The notes: a model not told the origin generated them from the letters alone. DNA of 64,000 nucleotides from Microbacterium sp. Nx66 (GCF_904066215.1 NZ_LR880474.1:868001-932000); one strand, 5' to 3'; counted from the stretch's first letter, positions 9,065-16,432 are shown. Made by a program: numbers and translations.

Positions 9065-9079
9065 GAGCCATCCGTGCTC
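9065..9079 (-). promoter_or_regulatory. 5'-terminal hairpin with CsrA-like loop in the flgB leader
   Basis: Two bases after the predicted +1 (about 9081) the RNA can fold as GAGC-ACGGAUG-GCUC, which shows GGAUG in a seven-base loop. The nonamer CACGGAUGG is identical to that in the fliC leader hairpin. CsrA is known to bind GGA in hairpin loops (SELEX optimum RUACARGGAUGU). Regulation by CsrA is inferred. Confidence 0.55.
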
Positions 9080-9087
9080 TCGGGAGA

Positions 9088-9114
9088 CTGTCGGCCGTCC
9101 GTGCGGTTTCGTTA
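9088..9114 (-). promoter_or_regulatory. sigma-28 promoter of the flgB operon
   Basis: On the minus strand TAAC (9114-9111), 15 bases and GCCGACAG (9095-9088) match the FliA/SigD consensus TAAA-N15-GCCGATAA. The predicted +1 is near 9081, giving a leader of about 70 nt before flgB. The same layout precedes fliC and flgN. Confidence 0.8.
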
Positions 9115-9124
9115 GGAGGGTCGC

Positions 9125-9421
9125 TCACCCGTCCACATCGAGGTAGGCGGGAGCATCCGGCGGGCGGGGTGCCGGAACCCGGCGGACGGCGCCGAGGTGC
9201 TGCCGCAGCCCGTCGAGCTCCGACCGGGCGCGTTCCATGGCGGCGTGCTGCCGGTCGATCACCGCGCGGGCGCGGTCGGCGAGGTGCGGCGGGAGCGGCG
9301 AGGACGGCGGCGCCCAGGGGATGATGTCATGCACCTCGACGGCTCCGGCCGGCGCGGTGAGGATCCGGTCGGCGTCCGCCTCGAGCCGGTCGAGCAGCGC
9401 GGCCCAGTCCTCGTCCATCAT
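9125..9421 (-). CDS. small hypothetical protein in the fliT position
   Basis: A 98-residue, unrecognised protein encoded directly after fliS; its first ATG (9421) overlaps the fliS stop by 4 bp, and a second ATG follows at once. It begins MMDEDWAALLDRLEADADRIL, has a Pro-rich stretch (PWAPPSSPLPPHL), then one long helix (ADRARAVIDRQHAAMERARSE) and a Pro-rich tail. In many bacteria fliS is followed by fliT, the export chaperone of the cap protein FliD. Size, helical content and coupling fit a FliT-like role, but no family motif can be seen, so this is inference from position. Confidence 0.65.
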   Translation of the reverse strand: MMDEDWAALLDRLEADADRILTAPAGAVEVHDIIPWAPPSSPLPPHLADRARAVIDRQHAAMERARSELDGLRQHLGAVRRVPAPRPPDAPAYLDVDG

Positions 9422-9810
9422 GCGCGGCCCTCCGCGACGGCCAGGGCGGCGGTGTGCCAGGCATCGCGCAGCGGCACGACGAGCTCGCGGCAGGCATGGG
9501 TGCGCTCCGGGTCGCGGCCGATGTTGGCGCCGATCAGCGTCTGCGACAGGAACACGTACAGCGAGCGCAGTCCGGCGCTGCCGCTCCATCCGTCGGTGAG
9601 GGAGGACGACAGCTCGGCCACGATCGCCTGCGCGTGCTGGAGCTGGGTGTTGGCCTCGGCCCAGTCGGCCGCCCGCTGCGCCGTCTCCGCGCGCTCGATG
9701 TCGAGCAGGAGCCGGTCGTAGAGCATCGTGACCAGGCGCTCCGGCGGGGCGGACAGGATGGCGTCCTCGCGGTACCGCTGCTGGGCGCGCAGGGCGGCGT
9801 TCATGCTCAC
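9418..9810 (-). CDS. fliS: flagellin export chaperone FliS
   Basis: Cytoplasmic four-helix chaperone that binds the C-terminus of flagellin. The core is RYREDAILSAPPERLVTMLYDRLLLDIERA at about residues 13-42, then helices with AQAIVAELSSSL and LRSLYVFLSQTLIGANI. GTG at 9810 overlaps the fliD stop by 4 bp (GTGA) and gives 130 residues; ATG at 9804 would give 128. I prefer GTG because this operon uses 4-bp coupling throughout. Confidence 0.93.
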   Translation of the reverse strand: MSMNAALRAQQRYREDAILSAPPERLVTMLYDRLLLDIERAETAQRAADWAEANTQLQHAQAIVAELSSSLTDGWSGSAGLRSLYVFLSQTLIGANIGRDPERTHACRELVVPLRDAWHTAALAVAEGRA

Positions 9811-11195
9811 GAGTCCGACCCGGAACGGCTGCTCGGCAGCGAGTTGATCTGCGAGGCGAGGTAGGAGGACTGCGACTGCATCTGCGACAGCATCACTTCG
9901 AGGCGGGCGTAGGTGCGCTCCAGCGAGGCCTTGCGCTGCGCGAGGCGCACGTCCCAGCGCTCCATCTGTTCGCCGAGGCTCTTGACCTCGCTCTCCTGGC
10001 CCGTGATCCGCGAGGTGAGCAGCCCGTCGTACTTGTCCGAGTAGGACGTCGCCGTCTGCTCCACACGCGCCGCGACCGCGGAGAAGAGAGCGCCGACGGC
10101 CGCGGGGTCCTTCGCCAGCGCCTCGGAGAACTTCTCCTCGTCGAAGGTGAGCTTGCCGTACATGTCGGTCGAGATGCCGACCGTGGAGGGGGAGACCCCG
10201 TCCACCGGGTGCTGGATGGCGTCGGCGAGGGCGGTCCGCAGGCCGCGGATGGTGCTGTCGCCGGTGAAGACGCCGAGCGTCGTCTTCTCGCCCTGTCCCG
10301 CGGCGACGGTGGCCTTCGAGCCGTTGTCGATGCGGGTGAAGATGTCGGTGAGGAGGGCGATGAACTCGCCGGAGGCCTTGGCCCTGGCCTCGCTGTCGAC
10401 GGCGACGGTCACGGTGACGGGGGACGTCGAGACGGTGGAGACCGTGACGTCGACGCCCTCGAAGAGATCGGTGAAGGTGTTGCCGGACGAGGTGATGACC
10501 TGTTCGGCCGCGGTGCCGGCCCAGAGGCGCAGCTGCGCGTCCGTGCCCGTGGCGATGACGGCGGCCCCGGGCTCCGTGGACACGTCCGTGGCGGTGCCGG
10601 CGGTGACGGCGGCGAGGTCTCCCGCGTAGACGCGGAAGCGTCCCGCCTCGCCGGACTCCTCGGCCCGGAGCTGCAGGCGGTAGACGGGGGTGCCGTCGGC
10701 ATCCTTGCCGGCGGGGACGGCGGTGGCGAGGACGCCCGTGTCGGCGTCGTTGATGGCCTGGGCGATGTCCTGCATCGAGGTGGAGTCGGCCTGCACCTGC
10801 ACGCGCTTCCCCGTGGCGTCCTCGAGGGTCAGCACGGGCGGGTCCGCGGGCCAGCGGGAAGCGGCGGCGGAGACGACGGTGTGCGCCTGGGCGACGCGGT
10901 CGACGACGATGTCGGTCGACACGGGCGCGGCGCCGGTGCGCAGGGCGACCTTCACCGATTCCGACGACGAGGTGCCGGTGAAGCGGTCGAGACCGCCAGG
11001 CGCTGCGGCCTTCTCGGCGGCGGCGGCGAGGTTCTGCACGGCGGTGTTGAGGGTGCGCAGCTGCGTCATGACGACGTTCTTGTCGTCGATCTTGGCCTTG
11101 AGCAGCGTGCGGGGGATGGCGTGCACGTCCATCAGCGCCTTGATGACCTCGGTGGTCTTCAGCCCCGACACGAGGCCGTCGAGCGAGAGCGACAT
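9807..11195 (-). CDS. fliD: flagellar filament cap protein FliD
   Basis: Filament capping protein needed for flagellin polymerisation. The 462-residue product has the N-terminal FliD motif (LDGLVSGLKTTEVIKALM), a long coiled-coil start, a Thr/Val-rich central beta region and a C-terminal helical region (SQMQSQSSYLASQINSL). It lies 88 bp after fliC with a strong hairpin between them; no separate promoter is obvious, so it is probably read through from fliC at a lower level. Confidence 0.94.
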   Translation of the reverse strand: MSLSLDGLVSGLKTTEVIKALMDVHAIPRTLLKAKIDDKNVVMTQLRTLNTAVQNLAAAAEKAAAPGGLDRFTGTSSSESVKVALRTGAAPVSTDIVVDRVAQAHTVVSAAASRWPADPPVLTLEDATGKRVQVQADSTSMQDIAQAINDADTGVLATAVPAGKDADGTPVYRLQLRAEESGEAGRFRVYAGDLAAVTAGTATDVSTEPGAAVIATGTDAQLRLWAGTAAEQVITSSGNTFTDLFEGVDVTVSTVSTSPVTVTVAVDSEARAKASGEFIALLTDIFTRIDNGSKATVAAGQGEKTTLGVFTGDSTIRGLRTALADAIQHPVDGVSPSTVGISTDMYGKLTFDEEKFSEALAKDPAAVGALFSAVAARVEQTATSYSDKYDGLLTSRITGQESEVKSLGEQMERWDVRLAQRKASLERTYARLEVMLSQMQSQSSYLASQINSLPSSRSGSDS

Positions 11196-11223
11196 GCGGC
11201 TTCCCTTCTGTGTGCGGCGGGGC

Positions 11224-11251
11224 CCGGGCGACGGCCGAAGCCGTCACCCGG
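11224..11251 (-). terminator. hairpin between fliC and fliD
   Basis: A 12-bp stem (11224-11235 with 11240-11251, one G-U pair) closed by UUCG on the minus strand. No T-run follows, so it may act as a partial terminator or as a 3' stabiliser that keeps fliC mRNA more abundant than fliD. Confidence 0.6.
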
Positions 11252-11283
11252 ACCCCCGGAGTGATTCCGTGCGGCGGCGCGGG

Positions 11284-12114
11284 TCAGCGCAGCAGCTGGA
11301 GCACGCCCTGGTTGGCCTGGTTGGCCTGGGCCAGCATGGCCGTTCCCGCCTGCGACAGGATGTTCGCGGACGTGAACTTGACCATCTCGGACGCCATGTC
11401 GGTGTCGCGGATGCGGCTCTCGGCGGCGGCGAGGTTCTCGGCCGACACGTTGAGGCTGTTGATGGTCGACTCGAAGCGGTTCTGCAGCGCACCGTAGCCG
11501 GCACGTGCGGTCGAGACCGCCTGGATCTGCGTGTCGATGCCCGCCAGAGCTGCGCCGTACGTCGCCGCGTCCGTCATGCCGGCCGCGAGCGTCTTGATGT
11601 CGGCGCCGAGCGTGGCGAAGTTGGTCAGGCCCACCGAGATCTGGTCCTCGGCGGCGACCGCACCCGCACCCACCTGGAACGTCAGCGTCGCGCCGCCCGA
11701 GAGCAGCTTGATGCCGTTGAAGTTCGTGCTCGACGCGATCCGGGTGAGCTCGTCGCCCAGGGCGGAGATCTCGGTCTGGATGGCCTCGCGCGACTTCGCG
11801 TTGTTCGAGTCGTTCGCGCCCTGGTTGGTCAGGTCGCGCACGCGCTGCAGGATGGAGTGCACCTCGGTCAGGGCGCCTTCTGCGGTCTGGATGACCGAGA
11901 TGCCGTCCTGGGCGTTGCGAGCCGCGACGTTCAGGCCGTTGACCTGCGAACGCAGGCCCTCGGAGATCGCGAGGCCGGCGGCGTCGTCCGCTGCGCGGTT
12001 GATGCGCAGACCGCTCGAGAGCTTCTCGAGCGACTTCGACAGGTCGTTCTGCGTGTTGGACAGGTTGCGGTAGGCGTTGAGCGCGCCCACGTTGGTGTTG
12101 ATCTGCATACCCAT
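11284..12114 (-). CDS. fliC: flagellin FliC
   Basis: Filament subunit. The 276-residue protein is short: conserved N-terminal (INTNVGALNAYRNLSNTQ, then LSSGLRINRAADDAAGLAIS) and C-terminal (ESRIRDTDMASEMVKF, then AMLAQANQANQGVLQLL) helices are joined by only about 100 residues, so surface domains D2/D3 are essentially absent. ATG at 12114 is used because the Shine-Dalgarno GGAGG is 8 bases away; a second ATG is two codons in. It has its own sigma-28 promoter and a leader with two CsrA-like sites. Confidence 0.97.
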   Translation of the reverse strand: MGMQINTNVGALNAYRNLSNTQNDLSKSLEKLSSGLRINRAADDAAGLAISEGLRSQVNGLNVAARNAQDGISVIQTAEGALTEVHSILQRVRDLTNQGANDSNNAKSREAIQTEISALGDELTRIASSTNFNGIKLLSGGATLTFQVGAGAVAAEDQISVGLTNFATLGADIKTLAAGMTDAATYGAALAGIDTQIQAVSTARAGYGALQNRFESTINSLNVSAENLAAAESRIRDTDMASEMVKFTSANILSQAGTAMLAQANQANQGVLQLLR

Positions 12115-12121
12115 GAGGGTT

Positions 12122-12162
12122 TCCTCCGTGATGTGTTGTACGGGAGACCATCCGTGGTCTCC
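12122..12162 (-). promoter_or_regulatory. fliC leader: 5' hairpin plus second ACGGA over the Shine-Dalgarno
   Basis: Close to the predicted +1 (about 12165) the RNA forms a perfect 8-bp stem GGAGACCA/UGGUCUCC (12162-12155 with 12150-12143) with the loop CGGA. A second ACGGA overlaps the ribosome-binding site (ACGGAGGAAA, about 12129-12120). A hairpin site and an SD site is the arrangement by which CsrA represses hag in Bacillus subtilis, with FliW as antagonist; fliW is at 16015. Use here is inferred. Confidence 0.65.
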
Positions 12163-12171
12163 TGCCCTGAC

Positions 12172-12198
12172 CTATCGGCGGAGGATGCGGACGCGTTA
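12172..12198 (-). promoter_or_regulatory. sigma-28 promoter of fliC
   Basis: TAAC (12198-12195), 15 bases and GCCGATAG (12179-12172) on the minus strand, a near-perfect FliA/SigD promoter. The -35 element uses the TAA stop codon of fliA (12198-12196). The predicted +1 is near 12165, leaving a leader of about 51 nt. Confidence 0.88.
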
Positions 12199-12999
12199 GG
12201 CGGGGGCGGCGGCGCGGAAGACGTCGCCGATCCGGACGCCGGCGGCCTCGGCGATGCGGCCGAAATAGGCGTCGCGTGCGGCAGGCGAGACGCGGGTGGT
12301 GGTCGTGGTCTCGGTGCCGCCCTCGGCGAAGTACCGGTCGAGGGCGTCGCGGAGCAGGCGCACGGCCTCCGACCGCTGCTGCGAGACGGCCGAGTGGGTC
12401 ACGCCCAGCTCCTCGGCGATCTCCTTCACGGGCCGCTCCTCGATGTAGACGGCCACGATGATGCGCCGCATGCGCTCGGGGAGGGCGCCGATGGCGTGTT
12501 CGAGCACCTCACGCCGTTCGCCGACCATCGCCGACTCCTCCGGCAGCGGGATGTCGGCGACGAGATCGCGCGTGGCGGGGTCGTCCAGCGGGGAGACGGT
12601 GCGTGCGGCGTCCGCGAGGGCCTCGACGACCACCTCCTTGGGGGAGCCCATGGCGGTGGCGATCTCGGTGGCGGTCGCCGTGCGGCCGAACGCGGCGGTG
12701 AGGGTCTCGCGGACGGCGACCGTCTCCTTGATGCGCTTGCGGATGCCGCGGGACGCCCAGTCCATGGCGCGCATCTCGTCGGCGAACGCGCCGAGGATGC
12801 GTCGACGGGCGTAGGCGCCGAAGGGGACGCCGAGCGCGGGGTCGTACGCGTCGGCGGCGGTCACGAGGGCGAGCGCGCCGACGGCGGCGAGCTCTTCGCG
12901 GGGGATATGGGTAGCCCGAGCATGGGTGTCTGCAGCGAGGTAGCCGACCAGGGGGAGGTTGGCCTCGACGAGGCGGTTGCGCTCAGCGCGCGACGACAT
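12196..12999 (-). CDS. fliA: flagellar sigma factor FliA/WhiG family (sigma-28)
   Basis: RNA polymerase sigma factor for flagellar genes. The start is ATG at 12999 (MSSRAERNRLVEANLPLVGYLA) with GAGAGGTGG upstream, giving 267 residues; the frame is open further upstream but without family similarity. Region 2 is seen as YDPALGVPFGAYARRRILGAFADEMRAMDW, region 3 near FGRTATATEIATAMG, and region 4 as YIEERPVKEIAEELGVTHSAVSQQ, a helix-turn-helix. It sits between the fliC and flgN promoters that it probably reads. No anti-sigma factor flgM is seen in the window. Confidence 0.9.
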   Translation of the reverse strand: MSSRAERNRLVEANLPLVGYLAADTHARATHIPREELAAVGALALVTAADAYDPALGVPFGAYARRRILGAFADEMRAMDWASRGIRKRIKETVAVRETLTAAFGRTATATEIATAMGSPKEVVVEALADAARTVSPLDDPATRDLVADIPLPEESAMVGERREVLEHAIGALPERMRRIIVAVYIEERPVKEIAEELGVTHSAVSQQRSEAVRLLRDALDRYFAEGGTETTTTTRVSPAARDAYFGRIAEAAGVRIGDVFRAAAPA

Positions 13000-13053
13000 G
13001 GGGGATGATCCACCTCTCTGGATGCACTCCGGAAGCTCATGGCGAGGGATAGA

Positions 13054-13084
13054 TGGCCATATCACAAGGTCCGAGATATGTCCA
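13054..13084. promoter_or_regulatory. inverted repeat upstream of fliA (putative operator)
   Basis: TGGCCATATC and GATATGTCCA form 10-bp arms with one mismatch around an 11-bp spacer, so the half-sites are about two helical turns apart. It lies 55-85 bp upstream of the fliA start and upstream of the flgN promoter. It is AT-rich in a GC-rich genome. The cognate regulator is unknown. Confidence 0.5.
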
Positions 13085-13116
13085 TGGGGAGCACTAACCG
13101 CCGCCAATGCACATAG

Positions 13117-13143
13117 TAACCTTAGGGGCGCGGCGGCCGATAG
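13117..13143 (+). promoter_or_regulatory. sigma-28 promoter of flgN-flgK-flgL-fliW
   Basis: TAAC (13117-13120), 15 bases and GCCGATAG (13136-13143), identical in both elements and in spacing to the fliC promoter. The predicted +1 is near 13150, with a leader of about 68 nt before flgN. Confidence 0.85.
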
Positions 13144-13217
13144 AGATTTATGAACCGTTAACAGGCGGGCCGATCGCACCCGCGTGGGGCGGGGGATCGC
13201 TGGGGACAAAGGGGATC

Positions 13218-13700
13218 ATGGGAGCCAACGAACTATCGATGCAGCTCTGGCGCGAGCGCGAGCTGCTCGAGATGCTGCTTTTCAAGCTCGACGAGCAGCA
13301 GCTGCTGCTCGCCGCCGGCCGGTCGCACTGGATCCAGTTCGCGGCCAGGGAGATCGATCAGGTGCTCGACCGCCTCCGCGCGGCGAGCCTGGCCAGGGCC
13401 GTCGAGGTCGCCGGTGTCGCCGAGGAGTGGGGGGCTCCTCAGGACGCGACGATCGGTCAGCTCATCGAGCACGCTCCGGACGGAGCCTGGGGCGATGTCT
13501 TCACCGACCACATGCGTGCGCTGGTGAAGCTGACAGCGGAGGTCGAGCAGATGCGCGATGCCGCCGCGGAGCAGCTCAGCGGAGTGCTCCGCGCCACGCA
13601 GGAGACCATCGCCGCTCTCGGCCAGGAGAGCGGCGAATACACCACCCGCGGCGACCGCGCCCGCGAGGACGCCGCCCGCATCATCGACACCGAGATGTGA
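13218..13700 (+). CDS. flgN: FlgN-like flagellar chaperone
   Basis: Probable export chaperone for the hook-filament junction proteins FlgK and FlgL, encoded immediately before them. The 160-residue protein is predicted nearly all helical (SMQLWRERELLEMLLFKLDEQ at the N-terminus, then a long Ala/Glu/Arg helix), as FlgN proteins are. ATG at 13218 has AAAGGGG four bases upstream. The family diverges strongly in sequence, so position, size and fold are the main support. Confidence 0.85.
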   Translation: MGANELSMQLWRERELLEMLLFKLDEQQLLLAAGRSHWIQFAAREIDQVLDRLRAASLARAVEVAGVAEEWGAPQDATIGQLIEHAPDGAWGDVFTDHMRALVKLTAEVEQMRDAAAEQLSGVLRATQETIAALGQESGEYTTRGDRAREDAARIIDTEM

Positions 13701-13713
13701 CCGAGAGGGATTC

Positions 13714-15123
13714 ATGTCGACCTTCAGTGGACTGACCACCGCCGCCAGCGGCCTCGCCGCCGCACGGCGGGGCATGGACGTGGTCGGGCAGAACATCGCC
13801 AACCAGAAGACCGAGGGGTACACGCGGCAGCGCGTCGAGACCTCCTCGATCGCCGCCGTCGCGCAGACGGGCCGCTTCAGCATGGGCGCGCTCCCCGGAC
13901 ACGGCGTCTCGATCGACGGGGTGTCCCGCCTCGGTGACGCGCTGCTCGACGCCCGGGTCCGCGACGCCCTCGGCGCTTCCGGCTACTGGGCCACCCGCGC
14001 GCTGGCAGCGACGACTGCCGAGTCGGCCCTCGCGGAGCCGACCGACAAGGGCCTCGCCAACCGGCTGACCAGCTTCTGGGCGGGCTGGCAGGACCTCGCC
14101 AACACCCCGGATTCGGGTGCGGCGGCCGCGAGCATCCTGGAGTCGGCGAAGGAGCTCGCCGCCCATATCTCCGGCGGCTACCGCACGGTCGCCGCGCAGT
14201 GGACGGCCGCCCGCGGGACCGCCGAGCGCACCGTCAGTCAGGTCAACGCCGCCGCCGACCAGATCGCGGTGCTGAACAGCGAGATCCGGGAGGCGCTGGC
14301 CTCGGGGCGATCGGCCAACGAGCTCACCGACCGCCGCAACCTGCTCGCGGAGGACGTGGCCCGGCTCGCCGGCGCGACGGCCACCGTGGAGACGGACGGC
14401 ACGCTCACGGTCCGCCTCGGCGGCAACGCCCTGGTCTCCGGCGGCGACGCCCGTCACATCGCGCTGACCGGCTCGGCGACGATCGACGGCGCTCCGCGCG
14501 TCGGGGTCGCCTGGGAGTCGGTGCCGGATCTTCCCCTCGTCGTCGACGGGGGAGAGCTGGGCGGCTCCCTCGCGGTGCTCGCCCCGGCCGCCGACGGCGG
14601 GATGCTGGCGCAGCTCGCCGCGACATACGACCGCGTCGCCACGGCGCTCGCGGAGTCGCTCAACGCCCAGCACCGCGCCGGCGTCACGGCGTCCGGACAG
14701 CCGGGCGGCGACTTCTTCACCCTCCCGGCCACCGGCTCCGCCGCGCTCGGGATGCAGGTGGCCGTCAGCACGGCGGCCGACCTCGCCCTCGCCGCCCCCG
14801 GGGCCGGAGCCAAGGACGCGACCAACGCCGACCTCATCTCCCAGATCGGGCAGCGCGCGACCTCTCCGGACGCGCTGTGGACCGATCAAGTGACCCGCTT
14901 CGGCGTCGCCACCGCGGCCGACGTGCAGCGCGCGAAGGTGTCGGATGCGGCGGCTGTCGGCGCCGTCGGTGCGCAGCAGTCCGTCGCGGCCGTGGACGGC
15001 GACGAGGAGACGATCAGCCTCCTCACGTACCAGACCGCCTACCAGGCGGCGGCCCGCGTGCTCACCGCCGTCGACGAGGCCCTCGACGTCCTCATCAACC
15101 GCACGGGCGTCGTCGGACGCTGA
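13714..15123 (+). CDS. flgK: flagellar hook-associated protein 1 FlgK
   Basis: First hook-filament junction protein. The start is ATG at 13714 (MSTFSGLTTAASGLAAARRGMD), 13 bp after flgN, giving 469 residues. The N-terminal motif VVGQNIANQKTEGYTRQRVE, the FlgK middle domain (NRLTSFWAGWQDLANTP) and the C-terminal helix (ISLLTYQTAYQAAARVLTAV) are all present. Confidence 0.94.
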   Translation: MSTFSGLTTAASGLAAARRGMDVVGQNIANQKTEGYTRQRVETSSIAAVAQTGRFSMGALPGHGVSIDGVSRLGDALLDARVRDALGASGYWATRALAATTAESALAEPTDKGLANRLTSFWAGWQDLANTPDSGAAAASILESAKELAAHISGGYRTVAAQWTAARGTAERTVSQVNAAADQIAVLNSEIREALASGRSANELTDRRNLLAEDVARLAGATATVETDGTLTVRLGGNALVSGGDARHIALTGSATIDGAPRVGVAWESVPDLPLVVDGGELGGSLAVLAPAADGGMLAQLAATYDRVATALAESLNAQHRAGVTASGQPGGDFFTLPATGSAALGMQVAVSTAADLALAAPGAGAKDATNADLISQIGQRATSPDALWTDQVTRFGVATAADVQRAKVSDAAAVGAVGAQQSVAAVDGDEETISLLTYQTAYQAAARVLTAVDEALDVLINRTGVVGR

Positions 15124-15136
15124 TCGGAGAAGCTCC

Positions 15137-16018
15137 ATGATCTCTCGCGTGACCCAGACCACGATGACGCAGACGGCGATGCGCCAGCTGCAGTCCAACC
15201 TCTCCGAACTCGCCCGTCTGCAGGAGCAGGCCACGTCGCAGAAGGCGTTCGCCGCCCCCTCGGACGACCCGGCAGCGGCGGCGGCCGCCCTCGCCCTGCA
15301 CGCCGAGCAGCGGCGCACCGAGCAGTATGCGCGCAACATCGACGACGGCCTGGCCTGGGTGACTGCCGCCGATACGGCGATCACCTCCAGCACGTCCCTG
15401 CTCTCGCGGGTGCGGGACCTCACCGCGCAAGGGGCCAACGACGGGGCGCTGGACGCCACGGCGAAGGAGGCCCTCGCGGTGGAACTGGAGGGCATCCGCG
15501 ACGAGCTGCTCGCGCAGGCGAACACCCGGCTGCTCGGCCGGTCCGTCTTCGCCGGCACGTCGGACACCGCGGCCTTCGGGTCCGACTACTCCTACAGCGG
15601 TGTCGCCGGCTCCGAGGTCACCCGCCGGGTGTCCGATGCGGCCGCGGTCCGCGTCGACACGGACGGTGCGGCGGTGTTCGGCACCGGAGACGACTCGGTG
15701 TTCGCCCTCGTCGACCGCATCGTCGCCGATCTCCGCTCCGGCACCAACGTGGGGCCCCGGCTCGCGGAGATCGACGACCGCCGAACGGCGATGCTCGGTG
15801 CTCAGGGCGCGGTCGGCACCAGACAAGCTCAGATCGAACGCGCCAAGGAGGCGGCAGTGCAGAATTCCGTGTCCCTCGAGTCCCGCCGCGCCGCGGTCGA
15901 GGATGTCGACTCGGTCGAGGTGCTCATCCGCCTGCAGGCGCAGGAGCTCGTCTACCGCTCGGCGCTCGCCGTCAACGCGCGCGTGCTGCAGCCGACGCTG
16001 ATGGACTTCCTGCGATGA
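15137..16018 (+). CDS. flgL: flagellar hook-associated protein 3 FlgL
   Basis: Second junction protein, flagellin-like. ATG at 15137 gives 293 residues beginning MISRVTQTTMTQTAMRQLQS. The core has SQKAFAAPSDDPAAAAAAL and VTAADTAITSSTSLLSRVRDL, as in FlgL, and a C-terminal helix EVLIRLQAQELVYRSALAVN. The stop overlaps fliW by 4 bp. Confidence 0.93.
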   Translation: MISRVTQTTMTQTAMRQLQSNLSELARLQEQATSQKAFAAPSDDPAAAAAALALHAEQRRTEQYARNIDDGLAWVTAADTAITSSTSLLSRVRDLTAQGANDGALDATAKEALAVELEGIRDELLAQANTRLLGRSVFAGTSDTAAFGSDYSYSGVAGSEVTRRVSDAAAVRVDTDGAAVFGTGDDSVFALVDRIVADLRSGTNVGPRLAEIDDRRTAMLGAQGAVGTRQAQIERAKEAAVQNSVSLESRRAAVEDVDSVEVLIRLQAQELVYRSALAVNARVLQPTLMDFLR

Positions 16019-16386
16019 CCGCCGTGCTCACCTTCACGGCCCCACCGCCCGGGCTGGCTCCGCACGTGGACTTCGCCCTCGCACCCGTCGACGGTGCGGA
16101 CGGGCTCTTCGCGATGCGGGCGGTCGAGGACGACGCCCTGCGGCTCTACCTCGTCGACCCGAACACGGTCCTGGCGGAGTACGCGCCGATCCTCACGGAC
16201 GCCCAGGTGGCCGACCTCGCTCTCGCCTCGGCGGACGACGCCTTCGTGCTCGTGGTGGCCCACCCCGGCGCCGACGGCGTCAGCGTCAACCTGCTGGCGC
16301 CGGTCGTCGTGAACCGGGCGACGGGAGCGGCGACCCAGGTCATCCTCGAAGGCCAGGACTACCCGGTGCGGGCGCCGCTGGGCTGA
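16015..16386 (+). CDS. fliW: flagellar assembly factor FliW
   Basis: In other bacteria FliW binds cytoplasmic flagellin and, when free, sequesters CsrA and so relieves repression of flagellin mRNA. The 123-residue protein has the FliW pattern: GLFAMRAVEDDALRLYLVDP, then ADLALASADDAFVLVVAHPG and VSVNLLAPVVVNRATGAATQ (the NLxAPVVIN motif). Usually csrA lies next to fliW; here it does not, and tsaB follows 58 bp later. The fliC and flgB leaders carry CsrA-like sites. Confidence 0.92.
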   Translation: MTAVLTFTAPPPGLAPHVDFALAPVDGADGLFAMRAVEDDALRLYLVDPNTVLAEYAPILTDAQVADLALASADDAFVLVVAHPGADGVSVNLLAPVVVNRATGAATQVILEGQDYPVRAPLG

Positions 16387-16432
16387 CCCGCGCGGGTGCC
16401 GGGGCGCCGGGCGTGACGGGCGGGGTGACGAC

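Noticed and set aside
13144..13217. A third CsrA-like hairpin in the flgN leader
   Set aside because: CACGGAUGG is absent and no hairpin with GGA in the loop stands near +1; the GGGGAUC before the start is an ordinary ribosome site.
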